Source: Halarchaeum nitratireducens
Lineage (GTDB): Archaea > Halobacteriota > Halobacteria > Halobacteriales > Halobacteriaceae
Direction: 5' to 3'
Length of the DNA: 64,000 nt
Assembly (NCBI RefSeq): GCF_014647155.1
Contig: NZ_BMOQ01000001.1
Span: forward strand, 310,001 to 374,000
Made by a program: the position numbers and the translations under genes. A model generated the notes under the pieces. It did no database searches and was not told the origin of the DNA. It saw only the letters and a list, made by a program, of their open reading frames with translations. Each line of letters starts with the position of its first letter. The stretch's first letter is position 1. Shown in pieces: positions 38,128-48,000 of the stretch.

Positions 38128-38748
38128 CTAATCCCCCGCGTGGCGGTTCGCCCGACTCGGCGGCGGGATCTGTGGCTCCTCGGATTCGACGCCGGGCAGG
38201 AGACAGCGGGGCGCTTCGTCGTTGACGTGCGCGTACTCCTCGGGCGCGTTGGCGAGGACGTGCGCGGGGTTCTCGCCGCTCCGCAGGTCGGCCGCGCGCA
38301 GTTCGCCGAAGCCCGCGACGCGCGCACGGATCCCGCGCCAGTGGTTCGCCGCTTCCGCCGGCACCGCGGCGTCGCGGACGGGTCGGTACTCCGACCCGCG
38401 GCCCGCCAGCACCGCGAGGTTCACGTCGCCGGCGAGGGCGCTGTGGTCGACGAGCACGCCGACGTTCGCGTCCGCGGGCGCGCGGTGCGCGAGCACGTCC
38501 AGTCCGAGGTGGAGCGCGCGATACTCCGCGACGTTGTTGTCCGGGGCCGGATCGGGGACGGCGAGGCGCGCGACGCGCTCCCCGCTGGCCGTCTCGATGA
38601 TGACGCCGAGCCCCCCGCCGTCGCGGGCGAACGACCCGTCCGTCGCCACGTAATACTCCCGGTGGTGGGTCCGCGGGTGGTGGGCGATGTGTGGGGTCGG
38701 TGCGTCGTCGAACAGCTCGCGTAACCGTTGCCGGCCCACGGTGGCCAT
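38128..38748 (-). CDS. rnhA: RNase HI-family protein
   Basis: The 206-residue protein has an RNase H fold: ATDGSFARDGGGLGVI (first Asp, about residue 36), NNVAEYRALHLGLD (Glu) and VLVDHSALAGDVN (second Asp). Near the end, ENPAHVLANAP has His where the last Asp of canonical enzymes usually stands (N-P/R-A-D-x-L-A). Activity may therefore be altered, or this subfamily uses His. A C-terminal Cys-Pro-Glu extension follows. It would cut RNA in RNA:DNA hybrids. The start at 38748 has minus-strand TTTAA at 38774-38778, 26-30 nt upstream. Confidence 0.8.
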   Translation of the reverse strand: MATVGRQRLRELFDDAPTPHIAHHPRTHHREYYVATDGSFARDGGGLGVIIETASGERVARLAVPDPAPDNNVAEYRALHLGLDVLAHRAPADANVGVLVDHSALAGDVNLAVLAGRGSEYRPVRDAAVPAEAANHWRGIRARVAGFGELRAADLRSGENPAHVLANAPEEYAHVNDEAPRCLLPGVESEEPQIPPPSRANRHAGD

Positions 38749-38829
38749 GCGGATGGCTACCCCCCGCGAGGACTTAAACGGTGCGCCGCCCCGCAACTAC
38801 TACGATCCCCGGCCGCCGACGTGTCCGGT

Positions 38830-39342
38830 ATGGCGCTCACCGCCCGCGACCTGATGACGACGGACGTCGAAACCGTTGCTCCCGACGACGAGATCAGCGA
38901 GGTGCTGACGAAGCTCTCCCGGCGCGACTTCACAGGGTTCCCCGTGGTCGATGGCACCGACCTCGTCGGCGTCGTCACCGAACACGACCTCGTCGACATC
39001 TTCCAGCCGAGCGGGCGCACCCTCTACGTGCCCTTCGGTCTCCCCCCCTTTCTGGAGAGCCTGACCTACGCCCTCGATCTCTCGTGGGACGAACTCGACG
39101 TCGAACTCGACCTCGTGAAGAACGCCGGGCGGCCGATCCGCGAGGTGATGTCGCGTGACGTGCGGACCATCGGCCCGGACGCGCCCATCGACGACGTGCT
39201 CGCCGTCCTGGTCGACGAGGACGAGGACGTCAACCGCATCCCGGTCGTCGAGGACGGCGCGCTCGTCGGTATCGTCGCCAGACAGGACGTCCTCGGTGCC
39301 ATCTACCGCGAGCGGACGGCCGACGCGGCCGACTCCGAGTAA
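38830..39342 (+). CDS. CBS-domain pair protein
   Basis: The 170-residue protein has two CBS domains, each with the hydrophobic and Asp/Thr pattern: VMTTDVETVAPDDEISEVL-like at residues about 7-65, and EVMSRDVRTIGPDAP at about 97-155. It probably binds adenosine nucleotides (AMP, ATP or NAD) and regulates a partner. No partner is fused. It is divergent from the RNase H gene. The ATG at 38830 follows an in-frame GTG at 38821, which is a possible alternative. Confidence 0.85.
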   Translation: MALTARDLMTTDVETVAPDDEISEVLTKLSRRDFTGFPVVDGTDLVGVVTEHDLVDIFQPSGRTLYVPFGLPPFLESLTYALDLSWDELDVELDLVKNAGRPIREVMSRDVRTIGPDAPIDDVLAVLVDEDEDVNRIPVVEDGALVGIVARQDVLGAIYRERTADAADSE

Positions 39343-39414
39343 CGCTCTCCGTCCCGACGGCCGCGGCCGCGGTCGCATCGAAACGTTGAGTGGTCCGCGA
39401 CGCCTCCCGCCGCC

Positions 39415-40365
39415 GTGTCCCGATACCGTGACGCCCTCCTGTTCTGCGCCCTCGCCGTCGCGTGGGGGTCGGCCTTCGTCGCCATCAAGGCCGGCCTCGA
39501 ACACGTCGCACCGGTCTTCTTCGCGGCGCTCCGCTACGACCTCGCAGCCGTCCTGATGTTCGGGTACGTCGCCGCGCGCGCCGACCGGTGGCGCCCGCGG
39601 ACGCGCCGCGAGTGGCTCACCGTCGCCGTCGGCGCCGCGCTCCTCATCGCCGCCTATCACGCGTTCCTCTTCGTCGGCGAGGCGCGCCCCGGCGTGACCG
39701 CCGCCGCGGCCGCCGTCGTCGTCAGTCTCAGCCCCGTCCTCACGACCGCGTTCGGCCGCGTCGTCCTCCCCGACGATCGGCTCTCCGCGCTCGGCGCTCT
39801 CGGGCTCTGCTGTGGGTTCGTCGGCGTCACGATCATCGTCGTCCCTCCGACGGTCGTGACCGCGGGCGACCTCTCCGCGATCCTCGACTCGAACGCTGTC
39901 GGCACGCTGCTCGTCCTCTGCGCGACCGCGGCCTTCGCGCTCGGGAGCGTTCTCACCGAGCGCCTCGACACCGGACTGCCGCCCGCGACGATGGAGGCGT
40001 GGTCGATGCTCCTCGGCGCGCTCTCGCTCAACGCCGCGAGTCTCGCGCTCGGCGAACCGCAGACGATCCCGCTCACCGTCGACGCGCTCGGCGCGCTCGC
40101 GTACCTCTCGGTCGTGGCGAGCGCGTTCGGCTTCCTCCTCTACTTCGATCTCCACGAGCGCCTCGGCTCGGTGGAGGTGAACCTCGTCTCGTACGCCGCA
40201 CCGATCGTCGCGGCGCTCGTCGGCTGGTGGCTCCTCGGCGAGTCCCTCGACCTCACGACCGCCCTCGGCTTCCTGATCGTCTTCGCGGGGTTCTGTCTGC
40301 TCAAGCGCCGCGCGCTCTACGCGGAAGTCACGCGACTCGATGGCCGCGGTCGGCGCGCGGACTGA
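39415..40365 (+). CDS. EamA/DMT-family transporter
   Basis: The 316-residue protein has ten helices in two five-helix EamA repeats, with WGSAFVAIKAGL near residue 18 and the second repeat near 165 (CATAAFALGSVLTERL). DMT exporters move amino acids, nucleobases or other metabolites; the substrate is unknown. Translation likely starts at GTG (39415). The C-terminal polar tail (LKRRALYAEVTRLDGRGRRAD) is cytoplasmic. Confidence 0.85.
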   Translation: MSRYRDALLFCALAVAWGSAFVAIKAGLEHVAPVFFAALRYDLAAVLMFGYVAARADRWRPRTRREWLTVAVGAALLIAAYHAFLFVGEARPGVTAAAAAVVVSLSPVLTTAFGRVVLPDDRLSALGALGLCCGFVGVTIIVVPPTVVTAGDLSAILDSNAVGTLLVLCATAAFALGSVLTERLDTGLPPATMEAWSMLLGALSLNAASLALGEPQTIPLTVDALGALAYLSVVASAFGFLLYFDLHERLGSVEVNLVSYAAPIVAALVGWWLLGESLDLTTALGFLIVFAGFCLLKRRALYAEVTRLDGRGRRAD

Positions 40366-40403
40366 GCACCATACGAGTCGGTCCGGAGAACGAGAGACGG
40401 GAG

Positions 40404-40646
40404 CTAGTCGGCGTGGTACTCGCGGCCGACGACGAGCGAGACGACGTGGAGGGCGATCAGTAGCGCGAACGCGTATCGCGTCCCGGTCGTCTGCAGGCCG
40501 CTGACGACGAGCGGGACGTAGAGGAAGGGGAGGGCGATGGCGCTCCAGAAGCCGAGCGCCTCGATCGGTCTGCGGAGGAGGGCGACCCCCTCCGCGTGTT
40601 CACCGAGTCGCCGCAGCGGGGTGTCGTGAAGTGGGTGGTTCGACAT
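40404..40646 (-). CDS. Small haloarchaeal membrane protein
   Basis: The 80-residue protein has a polar N-terminus (MSNHPLHDTPLRRLGEHAEG) and two helices (FWSAIALPFLYVPLVVSGL and YAFALLIALHVVSLVVG). It ends GREYHAD. The family function is unknown. A clear TATA element CTATAT on the minus strand (about 40674-40680) is 28-34 nt upstream of the ATG. The 234-bp region between this gene and the next contains that element and the next gene's promoter only; CTCGA...TCGAG flanks AAAAAGTTTA near 40781-40799. Confidence 0.72.
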   Translation of the reverse strand: MSNHPLHDTPLRRLGEHAEGVALLRRPIEALGFWSAIALPFLYVPLVVSGLQTTGTRYAFALLIALHVVSLVVGREYHAD

Positions 40647-40880
40647 GGTCGGGCTGACCTCACTTCGAGCGTGGGGCCCCGACTGCATATAGGGGCGCGA
40701 TGCTTCCGGTCGTTTCACGCTGTCAGGGGGCGTAAACTCATCTCCCGGCGTCGTTTCATGACGGGTGCTACGCCCTCGAAAAAGTTTATCGAGCGATCTG
40801 AGGGAGTGACACCGATCCGCCGAGTCACCGGGGCCGCGGGGGCCGGTACTGGTTTCACGGGGCCGCGAGAACCACCGGTC

Positions 40881-41306
40881 ATGAGTGACGGTCTGACCGT
40901 CCCGCCGAACTGGACGCGCGACGATCCGGACTGGGAAGAGGACGTCGGGCGAAAGTACGATCCGCGTACCGTCGTCGAGTACGAACACCTCGACCACCCG
41001 CTCCGGGTCGTCCTCTCGCCGTCGCGCGTCCCGGCGGACGTCGCCGACGACGAGCGCGGCTATCGGGTCGACGTCCGGTACGGCGACGTCGAGACGGCGA
41101 TCGAGACGTTCGAACTCGCGGCCGTCCCCTCGCTCTCCGAGGCGCACGGCGTCGCCGCGGACTTCATGCGCCTCTACACCGAGTTCGGCGCGGGCGGCGA
41201 TCGCGTCGGGCGCGTCGTCGAAGACATCGCGGCCGTCAAGGCCGACGCGTGGGAGTCGGACCACGACGCGCTCGTCGGTGACGTCCACGTGACCGCCCTG
41301 TCCTGA
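40881..41306 (+). CDS. Conserved haloarchaeal soluble protein
   Basis: The 141-residue acidic protein starts MSDGLTVPPNWTRDDPDWEED and contains GYRVDVRYGDVETAIETFEL and a helical C-terminal half ending DVHVTALS. There is no recognisable catalytic motif and no membrane segment. TTT at 40853-40855 gives a weak promoter element at -26 to -28. The 3' end meets the decayed exported-protein gene on the other strand. Confidence 0.68.
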   Translation: MSDGLTVPPNWTRDDPDWEEDVGRKYDPRTVVEYEHLDHPLRVVLSPSRVPADVADDERGYRVDVRYGDVETAIETFELAAVPSLSEAHGVAADFMRLYTEFGAGGDRVGRVVEDIAAVKADAWESDHDALVGDVHVTALS

Positions 41307-41349
41307 CCCGCGCTCGTCGGTGACGACTATCGCGCGTCCGGTACCCCGT

Positions 41350-41701
41350 TCACCCGTACCGAACGTGGTGCTCTGCGTCTCCGCGTCCGCCCACTCCCCG
41401 ATCGACACCGTCACCGTCTCGTTCGCGTCGGCTCCGGCCACCGAACCGGCGCCCGTGTCCCCCACCGTCGCCGTGGCTGTGGTCGTCGTCGCCGCCTCGG
41501 GTGGCGTCGTCTCGGTCGGTGCTGGCGGCGTAGTCGTCGACGTGACCGCGGTCGTCACCGTCGGCTCGGGTGGCGTGGCACTCGCGTCCGTACCTCCGAC
41601 AGTCGACCGGTCCCGCCGAACAGCGCCGCCCCGCCAACCGCGACGACCACGAGCGCGAGCGCGAGCACGACGCCGACGATCACGCGTCCCCGGATGTCCA
41701 T
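41350..41701 (-). pseudogene. Decayed or frameshifted exported-protein gene
   Basis: The N-terminus MDIRGRVIVGVVLALALVVV (start 41701) is a typical haloarchaeal membrane anchor or signal and runs to ALFGGTGR. A one-base loss near 41610-41625 then moves translation to another frame. There a Thr/Pro/Ala linker (TVTTAVTSTTTPPAPTE) and ANETVTVSIGEWADAET follow. The new frame lacks a stop before it runs into the antisense of the neighbouring gene, while the frame reached after a further one-base loss stops at 41350. The gene is therefore probably inactive and truncated, or the assembly has errors here. Confidence 0.6.
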
Positions 41702-41890
41702 ACGACGGCCTCCCGGTCCGTGCGCAGTTGTTAGCCGCTCGAAAACGCGGCTCAGACCGCTCTCAGGATGCGAAGTGGGGACGCGACGACGTACAACGCG
41801 GGGGAGTGCGGCCGCCACGGACCGCTCCGTTTCGTCCTGGAGCCGCTGGGTTGCGCGGGTGCTCCGTGCGTCGTTGAACCGTGAGTAGAG

Positions 41891-42043
41891 TGCCCGGGGA
41901 GGGGTTCGAACCCTCGGCCTCCGCATGTCCCAGGTTCGAGGCTCGGCGGGCCTCGGGGGACACGCACAGCCACCGAATGGCTGCCGCACCGAATCTCGGA
42001 ACCCTATGAGTGCGGCGCTATGACCAGACTAAGCCACCCGGGC
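41891..42043 (-). tRNA. tRNA-Met (CAT), elongator, with a 78-nt BHB intron
   Basis: Exon 1 is 42005-42043 and exon 2 is 41891-41926, 75 nt when joined. The acceptor arms GCCCGGG/CCCGGGC, the anticodon stem CCGCA/TGCGG with CAT in the loop, and the T arm GAGGG-TTCGAAC-CCCTC are complete. The intron (41927-42004) lies between positions 37 and 38. A bulge-helix-bulge motif is visible: central helix CTCA/TGGG, bulges TAG and ACA cut after the second base, and outer helix GGTTC/GAACC. CCA is not encoded. Haloarchaeal elongator tRNA-Met commonly has such an intron. Confidence 0.95.
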
Positions 42044-42157
42044 TCACCCGTCCATAATCGGAGGTCGCGTATTAAAGTTCTCTTTCGACAGCGCACCGCG
42101 GTCACACGGCCCACAATACGGCGTCGATTTTATGCTCGGGCGCGCGTACGACGGCGT

Positions 42158-43399
42158 ATGGACGTACCCGCCGCCGTCGCGTCGGCGCTCGATGAGGAGT
42201 CGGTCGCCGCCCGCGTACCCCTCCGCGGTGACGACGCGCTGTTCGTCACCCCGACCCGGACGCTCGTCTATCACGCCGACGGCCTGCTCAGCAGCGAGTC
42301 CGTCGAGGAGCTCGGCCACGACGCCGAACGCGTCGCCGTCGACGACGGCCGACGGAAGACCACGCTCACCCTCGACTACGGCCTCGACGGCGAGCGCTCC
42401 GTCGTCGTCCCCGCGGGCCGCGTCGACGACGTCCTCCATCCCGTTCTCGCGGGCGTGCTGAACGCCGCAGGGGTCACCGACCCCGGCGAATCGGTCTCCC
42501 GAACCTACCACTTCAACGAGCTCACGCTCGCCGTTACCGACCGCCGCCTCGTCCGCCACGTCGGCGCGGCCGTCTGGGACGAGGACTACGACGAGATCGA
42601 TTACGCGGACGTCACGGGGTTCGACACGGAGGAGGGGAGCGTCGCGAGCCAACTCGTCCTCGAAACGACGGGACGCACACAGCGCATCAAAGTGCCGAAC
42701 GAGCAGTTCCGCGACGTCCGCGAGACGGTCGAGGAGGCGCTCTACGAGTTCCACGGCGTCCCCTCACGCGCCGCGTTCCACGAGGCGATGCGCGAAGAGA
42801 GCGCGGACGAAGCGTCCGGTGCGGCCGGCGAGTCCGACGACGCCGACGACGCGGACGCCGCCGTCGCCTTCGCGGACGCCGGCATCGACGCCATCGGCGA
42901 GCGACGCGGAGAGCGACGCGACGCGGCCGCGGGCGGGGACCGCCACGCCCCCGAGCGCGACGCGAGCGCGGCCGCCGTCGACGCCGACCGCATCGAGACG
43001 ACCGCGACGGACGACGCGAATTCGGCGGGCGACCCAGACCCGGCGGACGACACGGGTCCGGCGGACGACGCGAACCCGAGAGTCGATGCGACAGGCGCGA
43101 CGCCCCGTGACGACGCGACCGCGTCGGAGGCGGAGGCGGGCGATTCGATCGCCGCGGCCGGCGCGTCCGTGACGTCCGACGGAGACGAGACGCCCGAGCG
43201 CACCGCGCCGTTCGACAGCGACGCGCTCGTCGCCGAACTCGAAGCCGCCCGGGACGCCATCGCGGACCAGCGCGACCGCGCGGAAGCACAGCGAGACACC
43301 CTCGAACGCCAGCGCCGGGCGATCGACGCCCAGCTCGACGCGCTCGACGAGCAACGCGAACGACTTGAGGACGCCCTCGACGCTATTCCCGACCGGTGA
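42158..43399 (+). CDS. Haloarchaeal protein with PH-like N-terminal region and coiled-coil end
   Basis: The 413-residue protein has a conserved N-terminal half (residues about 1-200). It shows GDDALFVTPTRTLVYHADG and LAVTDRRLVRHVGAAVWDEDY, which look like two small PH-like or YcxB-type modules (probably family DUF7115). An Asp/Ala/Thr-rich disordered linker (about 205-340) and a C-terminal coiled coil (DAIADQRDRAEAQRDTLERQ) follow. Function unknown. GATTTTAT at 42126-42133 supports the ATG. Its end overlaps the convergent DUF5830-like gene by 17 bp. Confidence 0.75.
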   Translation: MDVPAAVASALDEESVAARVPLRGDDALFVTPTRTLVYHADGLLSSESVEELGHDAERVAVDDGRRKTTLTLDYGLDGERSVVVPAGRVDDVLHPVLAGVLNAAGVTDPGESVSRTYHFNELTLAVTDRRLVRHVGAAVWDEDYDEIDYADVTGFDTEEGSVASQLVLETTGRTQRIKVPNEQFRDVRETVEEALYEFHGVPSRAAFHEAMREESADEASGAAGESDDADDADAAVAFADAGIDAIGERRGERRDAAAGGDRHAPERDASAAAVDADRIETTATDDANSAGDPDPADDTGPADDANPRVDATGATPRDDATASEAEAGDSIAAAGASVTSDGDETPERTAPFDSDALVAELEAARDAIADQRDRAEAQRDTLERQRRAIDAQLDALDEQRERLEDALDAIPDR

Positions 43400-44045
43400 C
43401 CTTCCGGATGCACGACGAGCCGAACGGCCCGATTTCGCCCGCGTCGAGTCGGATGAAATACCCCTCGGAGAGTCCGGTCCCACAGCGCCGACAGGAGAAC
43501 TCCCCCTCTTTCGTCACGACGTCCGCACCGAAGCGGACGTAGCCGCCGCCCTGGGGGCGGACGGTCGCGCCTTCGCGATCGATGAGCCCGCGCTCCTCCG
43601 CGGCCTCGATGATCTCCCGAACGATCCGCGGGTGCGTCGACACCGTTTCGACGCGGTCCATCAGCGCCGCCATCGACAGCTCGTCGTCCTCCAGTCGCTC
43701 GATCAGCGCGACGCCGAGCTCGATCGGATCCGGGTCCGCGGGCGGCTCGATCGGGTCTGCGTCCCCGGCCGAGCGTCGACCGTCCCCGGCGGCGCTCTCG
43801 TCGCGTCCGCTGTCGCGCTCGTCGGAGCTATCGCGCTCGTCGTCGAGCCTCCGCTCCCTCTCGCCCTCGTCTCCGCCGTCGCTCGCCGCGTGCCCGCGCG
43901 TCTCACCGCTCTCGTCTCCCGTCGCGTCGTCCGCGCGAAACCGCGGGTCGCTCAGCGAGGTCTCAGCGCTGTCCGGCTCCCGTGCGTCGCCGTCCTCGTC
44001 GCTCGCGGGCTGTTCGGTCGCGTGCCCCGAGTCCTCTCGCGTCAC
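43383..44045 (-). CDS. DUF5830-like protein with C-terminal zinc-type segment
   Basis: The 220-residue protein has a long acidic disordered N-terminal part (about 1-95, Ser/Asp/Glu/Arg-rich) and the conserved DUF5830 core. The core has helices ELGVALIERLEDDELSMAAL, a strand region GGYVRFGADVV, CRRCGTGLSEGYFIRL and a tail GPFGSSCIRKVTGRE. Three cysteines may bind zinc. The core is haloarchaea-specific and its role is unknown. The N-terminal extension is longer than in most relatives as I recall them, so the true start may be internal. Confidence 0.75.
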   Translation of the reverse strand: MTREDSGHATEQPASDEDGDAREPDSAETSLSDPRFRADDATGDESGETRGHAASDGGDEGERERRLDDERDSSDERDSGRDESAAGDGRRSAGDADPIEPPADPDPIELGVALIERLEDDELSMAALMDRVETVSTHPRIVREIIEAAEERGLIDREGATVRPQGGGYVRFGADVVTKEGEFSCRRCGTGLSEGYFIRLDAGEIGPFGSSCIRKVTGRE

Positions 44046-44129
44046 TACGCCACCCTGCGGTCGCCGACCACATAGCGCCTGCGGACGGGAGAAGAAGACC
44101 TATTCCCGCCGCTCGCGTAGCCGCGGATC

Positions 44130-44771
44130 GTGCCTCCGAGTCAGCGCGCGCGCGCCGTCGCCGTCGTCGCCGTCGCGCTCGTCGCCACCGCCGCCCTCCT
44201 CGTGTCGCCGGCGGCGGCGCTCGACCGCGTGCACGCGCTCCTCACGAGCCCGTGGTTTCCCCTCCTTCTCGTCGCTCTCTACGCGCTTCGCCCCCTCTTC
44301 GCGTGGCCGATAACGGTCCTCTCCGCGCTCTGTGGCTATCGATACGGCCTCGTCCTCGGCCTCCCGATCGCGCTCTGTGGCGCCGTCGCCACGAGCCTCC
44401 TCCCGTACTACGCGGGGCGTCGGGTCCCGACCGACGGCGGCGGCCTCCTCGGACGGCTCACCGCGGGAAGCACGGCGTACTTCGAGCGCGCCGGCGGCGT
44501 GCGGGGCGTCGCGGCCGCCCGTCTCGTCCCCACGCCCGCGGAGGCCGTCTCCGGTGCGGCGGGTGCCGGCGGCGTTCCCGTCCGCGCGTTCGCGCTCGGG
44601 ACGCTCCTCGGCGAACTCCCGTGGACCGTCGCCGCCGTCGTCACCGGCACCGGCCTCGATCGCTTCGTCGTCTCGGCCGTCGAGGTCGACCCCCGCCTCG
44701 TCGCCGGGATCGCGGCCGTCGGCGTGCTCGCCGTCGTCGGGCCCGCGTACGCGTGGTGGCGCGAGCGCTGA
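44130..44771 (+). CDS. TVP38/TMEM64-family (VTT/DedA-like) membrane protein
   Basis: The 213-residue protein has about five helices and the characteristic internal region (WPITVLSALCGYRYGLVLGL near residue 60, ARLVPTPAEAVSGAAG near 130) of VTT-domain proteins. Members are probable lipid scramblases or undecaprenyl/dolichol-phosphate or metal-linked transporters. It starts at GTG (44130); TATT at 44101-44104 is 26-29 nt upstream. Confidence 0.82.
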   Translation: MPPSQRARAVAVVAVALVATAALLVSPAAALDRVHALLTSPWFPLLLVALYALRPLFAWPITVLSALCGYRYGLVLGLPIALCGAVATSLLPYYAGRRVPTDGGGLLGRLTAGSTAYFERAGGVRGVAAARLVPTPAEAVSGAAGAGGVPVRAFALGTLLGELPWTVAAVVTGTGLDRFVVSAVEVDPRLVAGIAAVGVLAVVGPAYAWWRER

Positions 44772-44795
44772 CCCGTGTCGGGACGCCGACGCGGG

Positions 44796-44951
44796 TCAGC
44801 GCGTCCAGAAGGTGTCCCCGCAGTCGTAGACGACGCCGTGGCTCGGGCAGACGTACTTGCAGTGGCGCTTGTACAGCGCCCGGTCGCACATCGGGCACGG
44901 CCGTCCGCTGGCCTCCGCCGCGTCGCTCGCCTCGCCCCCGGCGTCGCTCAT
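44796..44951 (-). CDS. HVO_2523-family small zinc-finger protein
   Basis: The 51-residue protein has an acidic N-terminus (MSDAGGEASDAAEASG) followed by a zinc finger with CPMC (residues 19-22), KRHCKYVC and DCGDTFWTR. Haloarchaeal zinc-finger micro-proteins of this type (for example HVO_2523 in Haloferax) exist as a named family; their role is not known. It lies 25 bp from the end of the convergent VTT gene. No promoter element stands out. Confidence 0.85.
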   Translation of the reverse strand: MSDAGGEASDAAEASGRPCPMCDRALYKRHCKYVCPSHGVVYDCGDTFWTR

Positions 44952-45086
44952 ACGCGACACTCGCGGCTCGGAGGCAAGAGCGTTACGCGTGTGCCGACGG
45001 AACCCGGTGCGAGCGAGGACGCGAGCGGAGACGGACGGAGGAGAGGAGAACCGTGAACGTGCGGACCGACTCAGCGTCGCGTCAGC

Positions 45087-48000
45087 TTACGAGCACTCCG
45101 ACCAGCCACACGACTGGCAGGTCTTGCAGCCCTCGGAGTAGTAGAGGTCCATCGCGCCGCAGTCGGGACACTCGGGGCTCTCGCCGGCCGCGAGGAGGTC
45201 CGCGGTCGCGTCGTCGTCGGCCGTGCCGGACTCGGCGGGCTCGCCGACGTCTGCGTTCGGGGAGACGGCGTCGCCGACGTCGACGTCGGCGCTCGCCGCG
45301 CCCGCGCCGTCCGTCTCGACGCTCGCGGCGTCATCCTCAGCGAGCTCGGTCAGGTTCTGCTGTTTGGGCACCTGCTTGTCGATCTCGCCGTCGAGGTAGC
45401 GGCGCATCGCCGTGCCGATCGCGTCCGGGATGGAGTTGATCTGCTCGCCCTTGTCCCACGCGACCTTCGGGCTGCGGATGCCCTGGAGCTCGCTCGCGAT
45501 CTCGTCGGGGTCCACGCCGGCGCGCAGCGCCGTCGAGACCGTCTTCGCGAGCGATTCCGTGAAGGAGGCCGTGAAGCCGCCCGAGTTGCCGATGTTGGCG
45601 AAGAGCTCGAACGGCCGGCCGTTCTCGTCCTCGTTGATGTTCACGTAGAGCTTCCCGTAGCCCGTGTCGATGCGCTGGGTGACGCCGTAGAGGACGTCCG
45701 GGCGCGGGCGCTTCTGGGCGCCCTCCGGGGCGACGTCGATCTCGACGAGCTCGTCGACGTCGTCGCCGACCGCCGCGCGGACCTCCTCGTTGTCGAGGAA
45801 GCCCTCGAGGTCGCCGAACGTCTCGCGGATGCTGTCCAGCATCGCCTCGGCGGCCTCGTCCTCCTCCATGTCGCTGAACTCGGTGTTGTCGGCGCGCGTC
45901 GTGAGGACCTGCTTCGAGCGCGTCCCGTCGCGGTAGACGGTGACGCCCTTTCCGCCGTGCTCGTAGATGTACTCGTACACCTCGCGCATGTCCTCGACGG
46001 ACGCGGAGTTCGGGAAGTTACACGTCTTCGAGATGGCGGAGTCGACGCCGTCCTGACACGCGCACTGGACCGCGGCGTGCTGGATGCCCGTGAGGTCGGC
46101 GGTGACGACGAAGAGCTCGCCGATGGCGTCCGGGACGGTGGAGAGCCCGGAGACGCCGTCGAACTCGTTGTTCGCCATCTGCGCCTGGGCCTCTTCTTTC
46201 ACCGCGTCCACGTCGACGTCGTTGGCCTCCAGCGTCCGGAGGAAGTAGTCGTCGAACTCGACGAGCATCTCGTCGCCCTGCACGTCGTCGCTGACGTTCT
46301 TGTAGTAGGCGACGTTGTAGATCGGTTCACAGCCGCCGGTGGTGTTGCCGACCATCGAGGTCGTGCCCGTCGGCGCGATCGTCGTCGTGTTGTGGTTGCG
46401 GATCGCGTACCCGTCCGCGTACGCCTCGGGATCCTCGCCCGTGTGGTGCTCGAACCACTCGGCGTACTCCGTCGGGTTCGCGTACTTCGAGTTGTCCCAC
46501 TCGTCGAAGGAGCCGCGCTCCTCGGCGAGCTCGTGGGAGGCGGTCTTCGAGCCGTGGTTGATGTGTTGCATCACCTGACTCGCCACCTCGTTCGCGGGCT
46601 CGTCGCCGTAGCGCATCCCGAGTTGGACGTAGAGCTGTGCGAGACCCATGATGCCGAGGCCGATCTTGCGCATCTCGGAGACCTTCTCCTCGATCTCCGG
46701 GACGGGGAAGTCCGACATCGTGACGACGTTCTCCAAAAAGCGCGTGCCGGTCTCGATGCGGTAGTCGAACTCCTCGACGTCGAGGGCCTCGTCGAGGAAG
46801 CGCGAGATGCCCTCGTCGAGGCTGTCGTACTCGTGTTCCTCGCTCCAGACGCGCCAGTCCGGCGCGTCGTCGGCGACGATCGTCGAGAGGTTGATGTGCC
46901 CGAGGTTACAGGCCTCGTACTCCTCGAGGGGCTGCTCCCCACAGGGGTTCGTGGCGAGCATCTCGTGTTCGGGGTGTTCCTCGACGTCGAAGGAGTGCTC
47001 GGTGTTCGCGCGATCGAGGTAGACGACGCCCGGCTCGCCGTTCTCGTGGGCGCCCTCGACGATGCGCTCCCAGATGAGCTCCGCGGGGATGGAGAACTCC
47101 TCGCCGACGTCGACGTACTCGCCGAGGTCGTAGCGCGCGTACATCTCCTTCGTCTCCGCGGTGGCGATGTGCGGCTCGCCCGTCCGCGGGTTCGTGAAGG
47201 TGAACTCCTCGCCGTTCTCGAGGGCGTCCATGAAGTCGTCGGAGACGCCGACGGAGATGTTGAAGTTCGAGAGGTGCCCCTCGACGGCGTTCCGGAGATG
47301 CTTTGGCACCTTTCCGTCCTCGTCGATGAGGTCGCGGGCCTCCTCCAGGGCCTCGCTGAACGTCGTGTACGTGTAGTCGTCGGGGTCGTTGAGCTTCAGG
47401 CAGTGGGCCAGCGAGACGTCTTTGTTCTTCGAGTGGATGAACTCGATGACGTCCGGGTGGCTGATGCGCATGACGCCCATCTGCGCGCCGCGGCGCGCGC
47501 CGCCCTGCGCGATGGTCTCGCACATCTGGTCGAACGTCTCCATGAACGTCATCGGACCGGAGGCGATCCCGCCGGTGGAGCCGACGGGGTCGCCGAAGGG
47601 ACGCAGCTGCCAGAAGGCGTACCCCATCCCGCCGCCAGACTGGAAGACCTCCGCGGCCTCCTTGGCGGTCTGGTGGATGTCGGTCAGATCGTCGGCGGGC
47701 GAGTCGACGAAACACGCCGAGAGCTGCTGGAGCTCGTCGCCCGCGTTCATCAGCGTGGGCGAGTTCGGCATGAAGGCGAGCCGGCTCATCAGCTCCTCGA
47801 AGCGCTCCGCCGTGTCCTCGACGTGCGCGCGGACGTCGTCGGGGAGCTCGGGGACGACCGTCTCGTAGGCGAACTTGTTGACGTTCTCCTCGGTGAGGTC
47901 GATCTCGACGTCGTCGTCGACGGCGACGTCATCGCCGAAGACCTCCGCGACGAGCTCGTCGCGTCGCGGGTGACCCGGTTTCACCTGATCGGGCGTGACG

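Noticed and set aside
43365-44075. Plus-strand open frame over the DUF5830-like gene
   Set aside because: Ser/Arg-rich shadow; the minus-strand gene has a conserved core and cysteines.
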